This document shows, piece by piece, positions 53,030 to 61,125 of a stretch of 64,000 nucleotides of DNA; positions within the stretch are counted from its first letter, which is position 1; each line of letters opens with the position of its first letter. The stretch lies in contig NZ_LILC01000007.1 in assembly GCF_001274935.1 (NCBI RefSeq), positions 62,001-126,000 of the forward strand. Direction: 5' to 3'. Source of the DNA: Priestia koreensis. Lineage in GTDB: Bacteria; Bacillota; Bacilli; Bacillales; Bacillaceae_H. The position numbers and the translations under genes were made by a program. The notes under the pieces were generated by a model. That model had not been told where the DNA came from. It did no database searches and worked only from the letters and a program-made list of their open reading frames with translations.

Positions 53030-54025
53030 ATGAAAGATCAATTTAAAGCGCTAGTGGTAGACAAATGTGATGATGAATTTTCAATAAATGTAAAAAATAT
53101 TTCTCTAGATTTTTTGCCTAAGAGTGATGTCATAATCAAGGTACATTATTCGGGGATTAACTATAAAGATGGGCTAGCAGGTACTCCTGATGGTAAAATC
53201 GTAAGAAATTATCCATTTATACCAGGGGTAGATTTAGTGGGTATAGTCGTTTCTTCTAAGGACCCTCGCTTTCATGAAGGAGATGAAGTCATTGCAACAA
53301 GTTACGATATAGGTGTTTCCCACTTTGGTGGATACAGCGAATATGCCAGTATTCCAGGTGATTGGATTGTACCTTTACCTGAAAATTTGAGCCTTAAAGA
53401 AGCCATTGTAGTAGGAACTGCAGGCTTTACAGCAGCATTATCTATACAACGTCTAGAGGAGAATGGAGGATCGCCAGAAAAAGGGAAAGTTCTTGTGACA
53501 GGTGCAACAGGTGGAGTTGGCAGTTTTGCGGTCTCGTTTTTAAACTCTCTTGGTTATAAGGTAGAAGCTAGCACAGGGAAAGAATCAGAGTATGAGTATT
53601 TACGAAAACTCGGAGCTCATACGATTATTTCAAGGGATATGACGTATGGAGGAAAAGTTAAAGCTTTAGGGACACAAAAATGGGCTGCAGCCGTTGACCC
53701 TGTTGGTGGAGATCCTCTTTCCTCTGTTTTAAGCCAGATTCAATATGGAGGTTCAGTTGCTGTTAGTGGGCTAACAGCTGGGACAAAACTGTCCACTACT
53801 GTTTTTCCATTCATTTTAAGAGACGTCAATTTACTTGGAATTGACTCTGTATACTGCCCAATGGAAACACGTTTAAAAATATGGGAACGCATAGCAACAG
53901 ATTTCAAGCCATCTAATTTTGAAGATTTTGTCTCACAAGAAATTAATTTAAATCAGCTTCCTGCTGTTCTTCCTAACATTTTAAAAGGGCATGTAAGAGG
54001 AAGAACGATTGTAAAATTAGTCTAA
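53030..54025 (+). CDS. YhdH/YhfP-family quinone oxidoreductase (AcuI-like)
   Basis: 331 residues, AAGGAGG upstream. YhdH/YhfP marks: VHYSGINYKDGLAG (~41-54), FIPGVDLVGIVVSS (~64), GGYSEYASIPGDWIVPLP, NADPH motif VLVTGATGGVGSFAVSFLNS (~155-174) and VDPVGGDPLSSVL. Relatives reduce acrylyl-CoA or enone substrates. It is controlled by the divergent TetR gene. Function at substrate level inferred. Confidence 0.9.
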   Translation: MKDQFKALVVDKCDDEFSINVKNISLDFLPKSDVIIKVHYSGINYKDGLAGTPDGKIVRNYPFIPGVDLVGIVVSSKDPRFHEGDEVIATSYDIGVSHFGGYSEYASIPGDWIVPLPENLSLKEAIVVGTAGFTAALSIQRLEENGGSPEKGKVLVTGATGGVGSFAVSFLNSLGYKVEASTGKESEYEYLRKLGAHTIISRDMTYGGKVKALGTQKWAAAVDPVGGDPLSSVLSQIQYGGSVAVSGLTAGTKLSTTVFPFILRDVNLLGIDSVYCPMETRLKIWERIATDFKPSNFEDFVSQEINLNQLPAVLPNILKGHVRGRTIVKLV

Positions 54026-54103
54026 CAAGAAAATTTATATTGAGATTTCTTACTATCAAAAATTAAGCACCGTAAAGGATTTTTAAAATATTTGAGAAAT
54101 ACC

Positions 54104-54143
54104 ACCAAAAAAGCTAAGGGTTAAACTCTTAGTTTTTTTGGTG
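54104..54143 (+). terminator. terminator
   Basis: CCAAAAAAGCTAAG and CTTAGTTTTTTTGG form an imperfect stem with T run. Confidence 0.7.
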
Positions 54144-54200
54144 CCTATAAGCTGTTTTATGATCACTAAAATTTTATGTAATATAGAGATTAATAGTTAT

Positions 54201-54359
54201 TTAGTACTCTAAATCCCATAACGCAAAGGTTCCATCCTCTAGTTCCACCACGTACTGTGCGATATGATCCATTACCTCCCCTCCAATCCTATTTGTTTGC
54301 TTCAATCGTTCGATCTTAATGACCTTCTCAAGCAATGAAAAAAGCTGGATCGGTTGAAA
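54201..54359 (-). pseudogene. 3' fragment of an unidentified gene
   Basis: A 52-codon frame (LFSLLEKVIKIERLKQTNRI... QYVVELEDGTFALWDLEY, TAA) reads like a protein end but is closed upstream by TAA/TAG. A 23-codon ORF inside it starts at ATG behind GGAGGGGAGG (54272). Either a very small gene or a remnant. Confidence 0.3.
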
Positions 54360-54534
54360 TTACTACTAAAATTTTATGACTCTCGCAAAAGAGACATTAA
54401 TTTGGCAAAAAGTAAATTTGTAATTTTCTGTATTACGATGTACTTACGAACCATTTTTAACTACAATGAAGATAGAAGCGATAATGAATTAAACATTAAA
54501 TTTTAAAAAGAGGGTTTGGTGTGAAGAATCATGA

Positions 54535-54714
54535 ATATTCATTATCCATCAATCACTATACATTAGAAAACATCAACAAGTTTATAGAGGGAATGTGCAC
54601 TTACCAGATAACCACTTTCTCATTAAAGCACCGATTCAGGACGATTCATTTGGCGGTTTTATTTGCTCAACCAATACTTTAAAGTTCATGTTTATTAGTA
54701 GGAGGAACATATGA
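54535..54714 (+). pseudogene. coding-like fragment before a small membrane gene
   Basis: A 59-codon frame without a usual start (HQQVYRGNVHLPDNHFLIKA, then PIQDDSFGGFICSTNTLKF) ends at TGA overlapping the next gene's ATG. Its composition is protein-like; I do not recognise it. Probably a decayed 5' neighbour. Confidence 0.25.
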
Positions 54715-54998
54715 TGGATGTTAGCCATGAGAAACAGCAGCTGAATCAACTTAAAAATTATGTTTTTGTGACGGTAGCGATTCTTTTTTTAATGGTTTTT
54801 ATCGGTATTAGCCTCTTGTTTTTGTATTTTCCGATGATCGGGATATTAGACGTCGCATACACGGCACCTAAAATTGCGATTTTTTCTTTTTTAATCTCCG
54901 TAGCCTTTTCGTTTTTGACCATCAAAAATCTTTTTGGCAAGCTATTGTTAATTATTAACATAGTGGTGATGTTGTTTATGCTTTTGTACGGGGCATAG
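54711..54998 (+). CDS. three-span membrane protein
   Basis: 95 residues; AGGAGG lies five bases before ATG 54711 and eight before ATG 54714, the two being adjacent codons. Hydrophobic segments at ~17-40, ~50-65 and ~75-93. No family recognised; monocistronic before a strong terminator. Confidence 0.6.
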   Translation: MMDVSHEKQQLNQLKNYVFVTVAILFLMVFIGISLLFLYFPMIGILDVAYTAPKIAIFSFLISVAFSFLTIKNLFGKLLLIINIVVMLFMLLYGA

Positions 54999-55061
54999 AA
55001 TTCATACGTGTACAAATGAGTTGAACCCTTTCTTCCCCACGTGCTGTAGTGATCATTGCTT

Positions 55062-55104
55062 CTAAAATCACCTGTAAACGATAATTGATTACAGGTGATT
55101 TTTT
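55062..55104. terminator. terminator
   Basis: AAAATCACCTGTAA and TTACAGGTGATTTTTTT form a 14-bp stem. Confidence 0.8.
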
Positions 55105-55263
55105 TCATTTGTTATCCTTTTATCCGTTACCCTTCTTTATCGAACCGATCAGATAGAGCTTATTGACAGGAGACAGCAGTATACAATTCCCTTAGCTCTC
55201 CCCTTTATTCGTCTTCATACTAGATCAAAAACCACCTCTTCTACTGAAAAGGTGGTGAGAGAA

Positions 55264-56679
55264 TTAGTTTGGTAGCTTAATCGTGAACGGTTTGAATTCC
55301 TTTCCTTCGATATATACGGAAAAGTCAAAGTAAAGACTCGTTTTGTTGAGTGAGAAGTTTTCGATTTTTTCATCACCGTCTAAATAAAACGTCGATTGAA
55401 ACTGATTGGTTTTTTCGTTTAAGGTAGTGACGTTGCTTTTGGAAATACTGTGGTGCTTAGGAGGTCCTGGATTTTTAGGATCAATTTCATTTACAAAAGC
55501 TTTATCTACCAGCCATAGCTCATATTCTAGATTTTTCTTAAGTATTTCCTGTTGTGAACGACTTCGTTTCGGAAAATTCTCAAGCACATACGTAATGACG
55601 ACTTTATTTCCATTCTGCTTTACGTCTTGTACATGGACGCCCAAATCTGAGCGCTTGCTTTTCAACGTAAATGTTGACGCATTTAATGAATGGGTCACTG
55701 GTTCTTCGCGTATGTCCATCACTGCTGGATACAGCGTAATGGATTTAATATCCTTTGGTAACTTTTCAAATGGATTTCGAATTGTTTTTATATATCCTCC
55801 TTCTACCTTTCGTTCCGTTAACACGTTTGTATTTGAGAACGTATACAGAACATTTCCTTTGTCATCCACTGCTTTTTTAAAATCAATTTGATCTCGTTTG
55901 TACGGTGAGAAAACTTTGTAGGTAAGCGTGGACGAAGCGTTCGCCTTATTTATCTTCTCAACGGTAAAGCTCGTTTGATCCTTAGGATAGTTTTCCGTAT
56001 GATTCACAACGATTGTTTCATTTTCCCTTTGTGTCAGCGGAACATCAAAGTTCCAGTCTCCTTTAATTCCGTTTATGTCACGAATGGTAATAGGTAGCGT
56101 AAGGTTTGTATTAAATTCATCGTACGGATAAGTGATGATCAACTGAAAGTCATAGCCTCCGTTTACTTTGTTTATTTTTTTGGTCATTCCGCCATTTTTC
56201 CAAATATCTGAATCTCCCTTTTCATTCTCAAAATTCATGTCAAAGCTTACTTCTCCTTTTTCATTCATACCATTATCAACAGCATCGTTCACGTGCCCCG
56301 TCACGGAAACAACATCTCCGTCAAAATAGGCGCTCGTTAGCGTGACCTCTACGCCGTTTTTCGTACTCGTTTCGTTTAAAGACGTGACCAAGTGTTGATC
56401 CGCAAGATTTGCTCCCATGTCATCACCAAATTTTTTATACAAATCTCCAACGAGTGGTGCCTGTGCGAGCACTTTATTCATATGAGGACTAATAAAACCA
56501 GAGGTAAACGTTCCGCCTATAATGGTTGCTGCTGCGACACCGCTAATCAGCCATTTTCTCGTTGAGGAAGCGTTCTTTGTCTGCTCGTTTCGGTTTATAC
56601 CCTGTTGAATCGCTTTTAATACGGCTTCATCTGGTACGTGTAGTTGATCAATGGCTTTTTTCACTTCGTTGTTATCCAT
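55264..56679 (-). CDS. DUF4179 membrane protein, likely anti-sigma factor
   Basis: 471 residues. A short N-terminal cytoplasmic part (~1-40) with a sigma-contact-like helix (EVKKAIDQLHVPDEAVLKAI), one membrane segment (KWLISGVAAATIIGGTFTSG, ~43-62) and a large extracellular beta-rich part (DUF4179 ~65-200, then DUF5643-like). It overlaps the sigma gene by 8 bp and follows it, so it probably binds and releases the ECF sigma factor in response to an envelope signal. Confidence 0.85.
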   Translation of the reverse strand: MDNNEVKKAIDQLHVPDEAVLKAIQQGINRNEQTKNASSTRKWLISGVAAATIIGGTFTSGFISPHMNKVLAQAPLVGDLYKKFGDDMGANLADQHLVTSLNETSTKNGVEVTLTSAYFDGDVVSVTGHVNDAVDNGMNEKGEVSFDMNFENEKGDSDIWKNGGMTKKINKVNGGYDFQLIITYPYDEFNTNLTLPITIRDINGIKGDWNFDVPLTQRENETIVVNHTENYPKDQTSFTVEKINKANASSTLTYKVFSPYKRDQIDFKKAVDDKGNVLYTFSNTNVLTERKVEGGYIKTIRNPFEKLPKDIKSITLYPAVMDIREEPVTHSLNASTFTLKSKRSDLGVHVQDVKQNGNKVVITYVLENFPKRSRSQQEILKKNLEYELWLVDKAFVNEIDPKNPGPPKHHSISKSNVTTLNEKTNQFQSTFYLDGDEKIENFSLNKTSLYFDFSVYIEGKEFKPFTIKLPN

Positions 56680-57205
56680 GGCTTCTCTCCTCCGTTAGCT
56701 GTTTTTTAAGTGCCTCTTTCCCTCTGCTTAAATACGTCTTTACCGTACCTTCTGGGATGTTCATCAGTTCACTAATCGTTTTAATGGAATGATCATGATA
56801 ATAAAAGAAAATAATGGCCGTGCGGTAGTTCTCTTTGAGTTTCATTAGTTCTTCTAGAAGCGTTAACGTATCCTCATGGTGTTCATCTGGACTTTGCAAT
56901 GTGAGCAATACGTCTTCCGTTAAAGGAACCACTTGCTTTCTTTTCGTTAATACTTGCCCCGCACAACGAATGATGATTCTCGTTAGCCATGTAAGGAAAT
57001 ACTGCGGTTGCTTCAACGTATGAATCGAGCGAAGCGCTTCGTACGTTGCTTCTTGCACAACGTCTAGGGCATCTTCTTGGTTATGTACGTAGAGAAAAGC
57101 CGTGCGGTAAATTTGCTTGTAGTGGTGCGTCATGATTTCTTCAAATGCACGCTTATTTCCCTTTATTGCTTTTTTGATTAGCTTATTGTGTCGTTGGTCT
57201 CTCAT
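56672..57205 (-). CDS. ECF RNA polymerase sigma factor
   Basis: 177 residues. Region 2: AFEEIMTHHYKQIYRTAFLYVHNQEDALDVVQEATYEAL (~20-58, given as region), including DVVQEA that contacts polymerase. Region 4: LKENYRTAIIFFYYHDHSIK and TISELMNIPEGTVKTYLSRG. Sigma-V/Y-like size. Upstream (57206-57380) lie two GTAACTTTTT/GAAACTTTTT elements that could be ECF -35 boxes for autoregulation. Confidence 0.93.
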   Translation of the reverse strand: MRDQRHNKLIKKAIKGNKRAFEEIMTHHYKQIYRTAFLYVHNQEDALDVVQEATYEALRSIHTLKQPQYFLTWLTRIIIRCAGQVLTKRKQVVPLTEDVLLTLQSPDEHHEDTLTLLEELMKLKENYRTAIIFFYYHDHSIKTISELMNIPEGTVKTYLSRGKEALKKQLTEERSHG

Positions 57206-57333
57206 CTTACAACTCCTTTCACAACATTAGTGGAAGAAGAGGCCCAAAAAGTTTCAAAAACTAGAAAAAAGTTACATTAAGTATACGTGAAGAACCGATA
57301 AAGCAGGAAAAATTAGGGGATTTTATCAAGAAA

Positions 57334-57371
57334 AAACCCACCATTCATCTTCGTGTGATGGTGGGTTTTAT
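57334..57371. terminator. terminator
   Basis: AAACCCACCAT and ATGGTGGGTTT form an 11-bp stem with flanking A/T runs, downstream of the DinB gene. Confidence 0.8.
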
Positions 57372-57385
57372 GTAAAGAAGAACCA

Positions 57386-57841
57386 CTACGTACGGGGCGA
57401 TAAGATTTGATTGCGAATATGATGCTCCATATGCGAAAGATAGTCTTCAATCAGCCACTGCAGCGTCTTATGCTCGTTGTTTCCGATGTCACAGAGGTGT
57501 AGCAGCTTATCAGCTGGAATCTGTTTAATAATGGTGATGATTTGGTTGTTGAGCGCTTGAAACAGCACAAGAAGTTCATCCACCGGGCGAGTCTGATGCT
57601 GTTGACTCCTTACCCAATACTCTTGATCATAGGGCTCGAGCACATACACCGGCTTTTCATACTGAATCTTAACAAACCGCTGAATGTTGTTAATGGCAGA
57701 GTCACAAAGATGACCGAGGATCTCTTTTTTGGACCATTTATTCGGTGCGGGTCGATCTGAGATGTCTGTGTTAGACATCAATCTATACTCTTCTGGCAAT
57801 TGTCTAACCCAGTATTGAATACCTTTTATCACTTCTTTCAT
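57386..57841 (-). CDS. DinB-family putative metalloenzyme
   Basis: 151 residues, four-helix bundle. Histidines placed as DinB metal ligands: ILGHLCDSAINNIQRF (~42), and HMEHHIRNQI (~136-145). PAPNKWSKKEILGHL is the family's typical N-terminal motif. Such proteins may be thiol-dependent (e.g. bacillithiol) transferases; the substrate here is unknown. Confidence 0.82.
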   Translation of the reverse strand: MKEVIKGIQYWVRQLPEEYRLMSNTDISDRPAPNKWSKKEILGHLCDSAINNIQRFVKIQYEKPVYVLEPYDQEYWVRSQQHQTRPVDELLVLFQALNNQIITIIKQIPADKLLHLCDIGNNEHKTLQWLIEDYLSHMEHHIRNQILSPRT

Positions 57842-57905
57842 ATCGCTTCTCTCCTTGTGCTTTTTTAAAACATATTCATCTGCCCATTTTCCAATGATCT
57901 AAAAA

Positions 57906-58184
57906 TTACGGAGAAGGCACGTACTGCATCGGTTCCGTGCAGGGTGCATAGTCATTTTTCTCATAGTACGAAATACTCGTATCACTTGGCCACACGATAA
58001 TAAATTCATACTGCTGTTCCTTCGCCCATTCGTTCACTTGTTTGAGAAGCTTACTTCCAATGCCAGCCCCTCTTCGGTCACTACGTGTATAGACGTTTGT
58101 CATATACGCAAATGGATAGGTAATGCGACCAGGACGCATCACTTTTGATACTTGTTGTGATTCGTGGTGTACGATGATAGACAA
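57906..58184 (-). pseudogene. 5'-truncated GNAT acetyltransferase
   Basis: 92 codons remain. Motif A is intact (YMTNVYTRSDRRGAGIGSKL) and so is motif B (FIIVWPSDTSISYYEKNDY), but the ~60 residues of the usual N-terminus are missing. The only start is a TTG without ribosome site, and the frame begins right after the yneP terminator (58186-58222). So a deletion has probably fused the yneP end to the middle of the gene. Confidence 0.65.
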
Positions 58185-58256
58185 TAAACAAATAAGCCAC
58201 CCAGTGAACAGGCAGCTTATGTTTTCGTTATGTGCATTTACGAGTTGCTATCTTTC

Positions 58257-58676
58257 TTATTTCTTCTTAATGTTCTCATACGCCTCGTGCCATTCGGGGA
58301 ACTTACGACGAATGGAAATGGGACGGAAGTTTTCTTTCTTGACACAGACGTGCCAAGAAGTTGCTTCGATCGCAAGCTCTCCGTGCTGGTTGTAAATTTC
58401 ATAGCCATACTGAACGCGAAGGCCGTCATAAAGCTCAACCCATGTGTGAACCGTTGCCACGTCCCCGTATGTCAGTGGCTTCTTATAGGACACTTGAACA
58501 TCTGTGACAGGTGATAAAACGCCTTCTGCTTCCATTCCTGCGTAGTTAAGCCCCATGTCTTGAATAAGGCCTGTGCGCCCTACTTCCATCCATACTAAGT
58601 AGTTGGCATGATAGACGACACCCATTTGGTCGGTTTCTGCGTAACGAACTTCAATTTCCTTTTTTGAAATATGCAT
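58257..58676 (-). CDS. yneP: hotdog-fold acyl-CoA thioesterase YneP
   Basis: 139 residues. 4HBT family: VRYAETDQMGVVYHANYLVWMEVGR (~10-34, region) holds the catalytic Asp-(x)-Met-Gly-Val pattern; TWVELYDGLRVQYGYEIYNQ and the end FPEWHEAYEN follow. It hydrolyses acyl-CoA esters in the cytoplasm. In B. subtilis yneP neighbours tlp, as here. Confidence 0.93.
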   Translation of the reverse strand: MHISKKEIEVRYAETDQMGVVYHANYLVWMEVGRTGLIQDMGLNYAGMEAEGVLSPVTDVQVSYKKPLTYGDVATVHTWVELYDGLRVQYGYEIYNQHGELAIEATSWHVCVKKENFRPISIRRKFPEWHEAYENIKKK

Positions 58677-58796
58677 AAAATCCCTCTATTTCCTATGTAA
58701 TCTCCCTTTCACTATATCATAAAGAGGCTTTTTTCATCGACTATAGGGACTTTTTAGATGAGTAGAACCCCACTCAAATGAGTGGGGTAAAAGGAA

Positions 58797-59030
58797 TTAT
58801 TTATAGCCGTTTTCGCGCTGACTTGATTCGTCTTGAATTTCATTACGCATTGCTCCAATGCTTTCTTCGCGACGGTGATTTTTTGCTTCAATGTTTGCAC
58901 GTTCTTCAGAAGAAGAAAACTCTGCTGTTGCCTGTGCTTTTTCGATGTTTTCAATCGTGTTTTGAACCATCGTTTGAAGCTTTTCTACGTTGTCAGTACG
59001 GTTATCTGGATTTGGTTTACTCCATGCCAT
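58797..59030 (-). CDS. tlp: small acid-soluble spore protein Tlp
   Basis: 77 residues, thioredoxin-like-named spore protein. [40 protein letters not shown] and the charged tail match Tlp. Deposited in the spore core; expression in the forespore, presumably by sigma-G. GAGGGGG precedes ATG; a CCCCACTC/GAGTGGGG terminator follows at 58765-58790. Confidence 0.93.
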   Translation of the reverse strand: MAWSKPNPDNRTDNVEKLQTMVQNTIENIEKAQATAEFSSSEERANIEAKNHRREESIGAMRNEIQDESSQRENGYK

Positions 59031-59150
59031 CTTTCATTCCCCCTCAAATTGTAAAATCCCTTACCTCAACTAGTATCTCTCACGTTCATCATCTTATGAT
59101 GGTAATAATTTTTAAATAACCATAATCATATTATGTATACTAAAAACCAT

Positions 59151-59182
59151 AATAAAAGCAGGGTTCGTTTCCCCTGCTTTTT
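59151..59182 (-). terminator. terminator after sspN
   Basis: AAAAGCAGGG and CCCTGCTTTTT form a stem with T run on the minus strand. Confidence 0.7.
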
Positions 59183-59196
59183 ACACGAGCTATTCG

Positions 59197-59340
59197 TTAT
59201 TCCCCTTTAGTTTGAATCACTTGAGGATGCTGGCCGGATTTATCCTGCATTTGTTTCCCTTTGTTTCCACCTGCTGCACGTGATTGTGTGCCAATGTGGT
59301 TTGGAACGAAATCTTTCGGATTACGCTTTGGGTTTCCCAT
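59197..59340 (-). CDS. sspN: small acid-soluble spore protein N
   Basis: 47 residues from ATG 59340, with AGAGGAGG upstream. [20 protein letters not shown], then [20 protein letters not shown], is the SspN pattern. Too short for routine ORF calling. It precedes tlp on the same strand as in B. subtilis (sspN-tlp). The 5' leader can fold over the ribosome site (see 59355-59424). Confidence 0.92.
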   Translation of the reverse strand: MGNPKRNPKDFVPNHIGTQSRAAGGNKGKQMQDKSGQHPQVIQTKGE

Positions 59341-59354
59341 GTTGTTGCCTCCTC

Positions 59355-59424
59355 TAAAATCGAAGAATCGAATCCTGCATCGAAGAAGATTCTAAATTAA
59401 TATTCGATTTTAATTTCGATTTTA
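59355..59424 (-). repeat. leader repeats able to mask the sspN ribosome site
   Basis: TAAAATCGAA occurs at 59424-59415 and 59412-59403 (minus strand), and its complement TTCGATTTTA at 59364-59355, directly before GAGGAGG. Either copy can pair with it, forming alternative stems next to the Shine-Dalgarno. Confidence 0.45.
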
Positions 59425-59445
59425 TGTAAGGAAGTGTTTGGAGAA

Positions 59446-59589
59446 CTATTCAGCTTGCTCCAGCATACGAAGTGCTAGGCGTTGCTCTAAGCGCTCTTCT
59501 AACTGATCTAACGCCTCGTGGTCGCGAAGCAATTGGCGTTTATTTTCTTGTACTAATTCTGAAAAAGAACGTTTTCGTAATTTTCTCAT
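59446..59589 (-). CDS. FbpB-like small basic protein
   Basis: 47 residues from ATG 59589, AGAGG upstream. MRKLRKRSFSELVQENKRQL, LRDHEALDQLEERLEQR resembles FbpB, a Fur-regulated small basic protein proposed to help the sRNA FsrA in iron sparing. I see no obvious Fur box nearby, only a TTTAGAAA/TTTCTAAA palindrome (59648-59664). Helical, charged. Family call moderate. Confidence 0.65.
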   Translation of the reverse strand: MRKLRKRSFSELVQENKRQLLRDHEALDQLEERLEQRLALRMLEQAE

Positions 59590-59647
59590 TTGAGTGCCTC
59601 TTTTCTAATTTAAAATAGAATTTAATTTCTAATTTAAATATTTCCAT

Positions 59648-59664
59648 TTTAGAAATTTTCTAAA
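59648..59664. promoter_or_regulatory. palindrome upstream of the fbpB-like gene
   Basis: TTTAGAAA-T-TTTCTAAA, 17 bases, surrounded by more TTCTAA/TTAGAA half sites (59603-59635). It may be an operator; it does not fit the Fur consensus. Confidence 0.35.
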
Positions 59665-59686
59665 CACTTCTAAAGAAGAAAATAAA

Positions 59687-59720
59687 AAAAGAACGTTCCA
59701 GAAACGAAACGTTCTTTTTT
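59687..59720 (-). terminator. terminator after yneN
   Basis: AAAAAGAACGTT and AACGTTCTTTTTT form a 12-bp stem. Confidence 0.75.
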
Positions 59721-59725
59721 GCCTC

Positions 59726-60307
59726 TTATTGTGCTGCGAAGGCTTCCATTTGTTTTAGGGTCATCGGTCCTTCAATTCGCTGCTGAATTTTTCCTTGTTC
59801 ATCAATAAAATAAGAAGTTGGGATGAGAAGGACTTTGTACTTTTTAATTCCGATCTCTTCCTTCTCATCCAGTAGAATGGGAAACGTGTAGCGATACTTA
59901 TCCGCGAATTTTTGCACAGAGTTTCGGTTGATCTCCTGTGACGTTAGGTTAACAGCAAGTACCTCAACATCCTTTCCATAATTTTCGTGGAAGGTCTGCA
60001 TCTGAGGCATCTCTTCTTTACAAGGTGGACAGTACGTTGCCCAGAAGTTTACAATAACTTTTTTCCCTCGTAGGCTAGATAACGAGACCGTTTTTCCATC
60101 TAACGTAGAGAGAGTAAAATTAGGGGCCATTTTCCCCTCTTCTAGCCCTGATGCAGGAACATCTTGATTTTGTTCTGAACCATCTTCATAGGAACGAAGG
60201 TCATCTTGCGGTGGGGCGGCTTCTGTCTTAGCGGGGGCAAAATTTTGCCATGCCGTATAACTAATAAGCGCTAGTAGCAGAAGGACACCTAAAAGTTTTT
60301 TAACCAA
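59726..60307 (-). CDS. yneN: membrane-anchored thioredoxin-like protein YneN
   Basis: 193 residues from TTG 60307, with AAAGGGG nine bases upstream; the longer in-frame start lacks a ribosome site. A signal-anchor (KLLGVLLLLALISYTAWQNF) then a ResA/TlpA-type thioredoxin domain with the active site FWATYCPPCKEEMP (C-P-P-C) and the cis-Pro IPTSYFID. It acts outside the membrane as a thiol-disulfide reductant. Located beside citB as in B. subtilis. Confidence 0.92.
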   Translation of the reverse strand: MVKKLLGVLLLLALISYTAWQNFAPAKTEAAPPQDDLRSYEDGSEQNQDVPASGLEEGKMAPNFTLSTLDGKTVSLSSLRGKKVIVNFWATYCPPCKEEMPQMQTFHENYGKDVEVLAVNLTSQEINRNSVQKFADKYRYTFPILLDEKEEIGIKKYKVLLIPTSYFIDEQGKIQQRIEGPMTLKQMEAFAAQ

Positions 60308-60478
60308 CGTGATCGTCCCCTTTCGTATATGTAGTGAAAGCGGTTTATTGTTTGTCCTTTTATTATATACGATGAACAGGAAAAAACATACATTGTACAC
60401 CAAAGGTTCACAAATGGTTTTGCGTTTGTCTATTTGTCGCATTTCTTTCATAAGCATGTAATGGGAGGGATGCGTATT

Positions 60479-60718
60479 ATGAGCAATCGTGATAAGAGCT
60501 GGTGGTATGTAACAGCCTTTTTGTTTCCACTAGTTGGTATGAGGGGAAGCGGTGAGGGAGAAAAAAAATCGATCGCGATTCGCTCTCTTTGCCTATCATT
60601 CGTGTGGATGTTTCTGTGGGTGCTTTTAGTAGTCATGGGCGCGATTGGAATTTTTTCAACGGATAGCGGAATCCATCAAGGATCAAAAAGACCATTCACA
60701 GTGGAATGGTCTTTTTGA
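60479..60718 (+). CDS. small two-span membrane protein ending in a terminator
   Basis: 79 residues from ATG 60479, with GGGAGGG nine bases upstream. MSNRDKSWWYVTAFLFPLVG, a charged loop (GEGEKKSIAI) and a second span (SFVWMFLWVLLVVMGAIGIF). The last ten codons (RPFTVEWSF, stop) are encoded by the terminator hairpin 60683-60719. Function unknown; divergent from yneN. Confidence 0.6.
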   Translation: MSNRDKSWWYVTAFLFPLVGMRGSGEGEKKSIAIRSLCLSFVWMFLWVLLVVMGAIGIFSTDSGIHQGSKRPFTVEWSF

Positions 60719-61105
60719 TTAGATTTGTTTGTACTGTTGAAATGCAGCTGAATCTGCAGGCACATTTTCCAAATAGCAGATCTTCCCGTTTTCGTCTAAA
60801 CGCGCAATGTCAATGCCTTCTTGTGTAAAGACTTCCCCTGTTTTCTTCTTCCCGCAAACGGCCCATTTTGTTTGATACTGATCCGTGCCTTCTACACGCT
60901 CCCAGCCTTCAAACATGTGCTTAATATCGCTATTGTATTCATAAAACATTTTCATGAACATTTTCCAGCTTTCAATGCCTTCTTTACGGTCACCGTTTAG
61001 TACAAATGACATGTCATCCGAAAATAGAGAGAATAGATCCTCCATTGCCTGTGTGCTAGTACGCGATTCATCAAATAATCCAAAATAACGCTGTAAGTTT
61101 TCCAT
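60719..61105 (-). CDS. SnoaL/NTF2-like protein
   Basis: 128 residues. An NTF2-like cone fold is suggested by EDLFSLFSDDMSFVLNGDRK, GIESWKMFMKMFYEYNSDIK, YQTKWAVCGKKKTGEVFTQE and DIARLDENGKICYLENV. Such proteins bind or isomerise small ligands; residues for SnoaL catalysis cannot be assigned. It lies 20 bases after the Rrf2 gene, so is in its operon. The converging terminator at 60683-60719 marks its end. Confidence 0.7.
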   Translation of the reverse strand: MENLQRYFGLFDESRTSTQAMEDLFSLFSDDMSFVLNGDRKEGIESWKMFMKMFYEYNSDIKHMFEGWERVEGTDQYQTKWAVCGKKKTGEVFTQEGIDIARLDENGKICYLENVPADSAAFQQYKQI

Positions 61106-61125
61106 GTTGTCGTTCCTCCTTTAAT

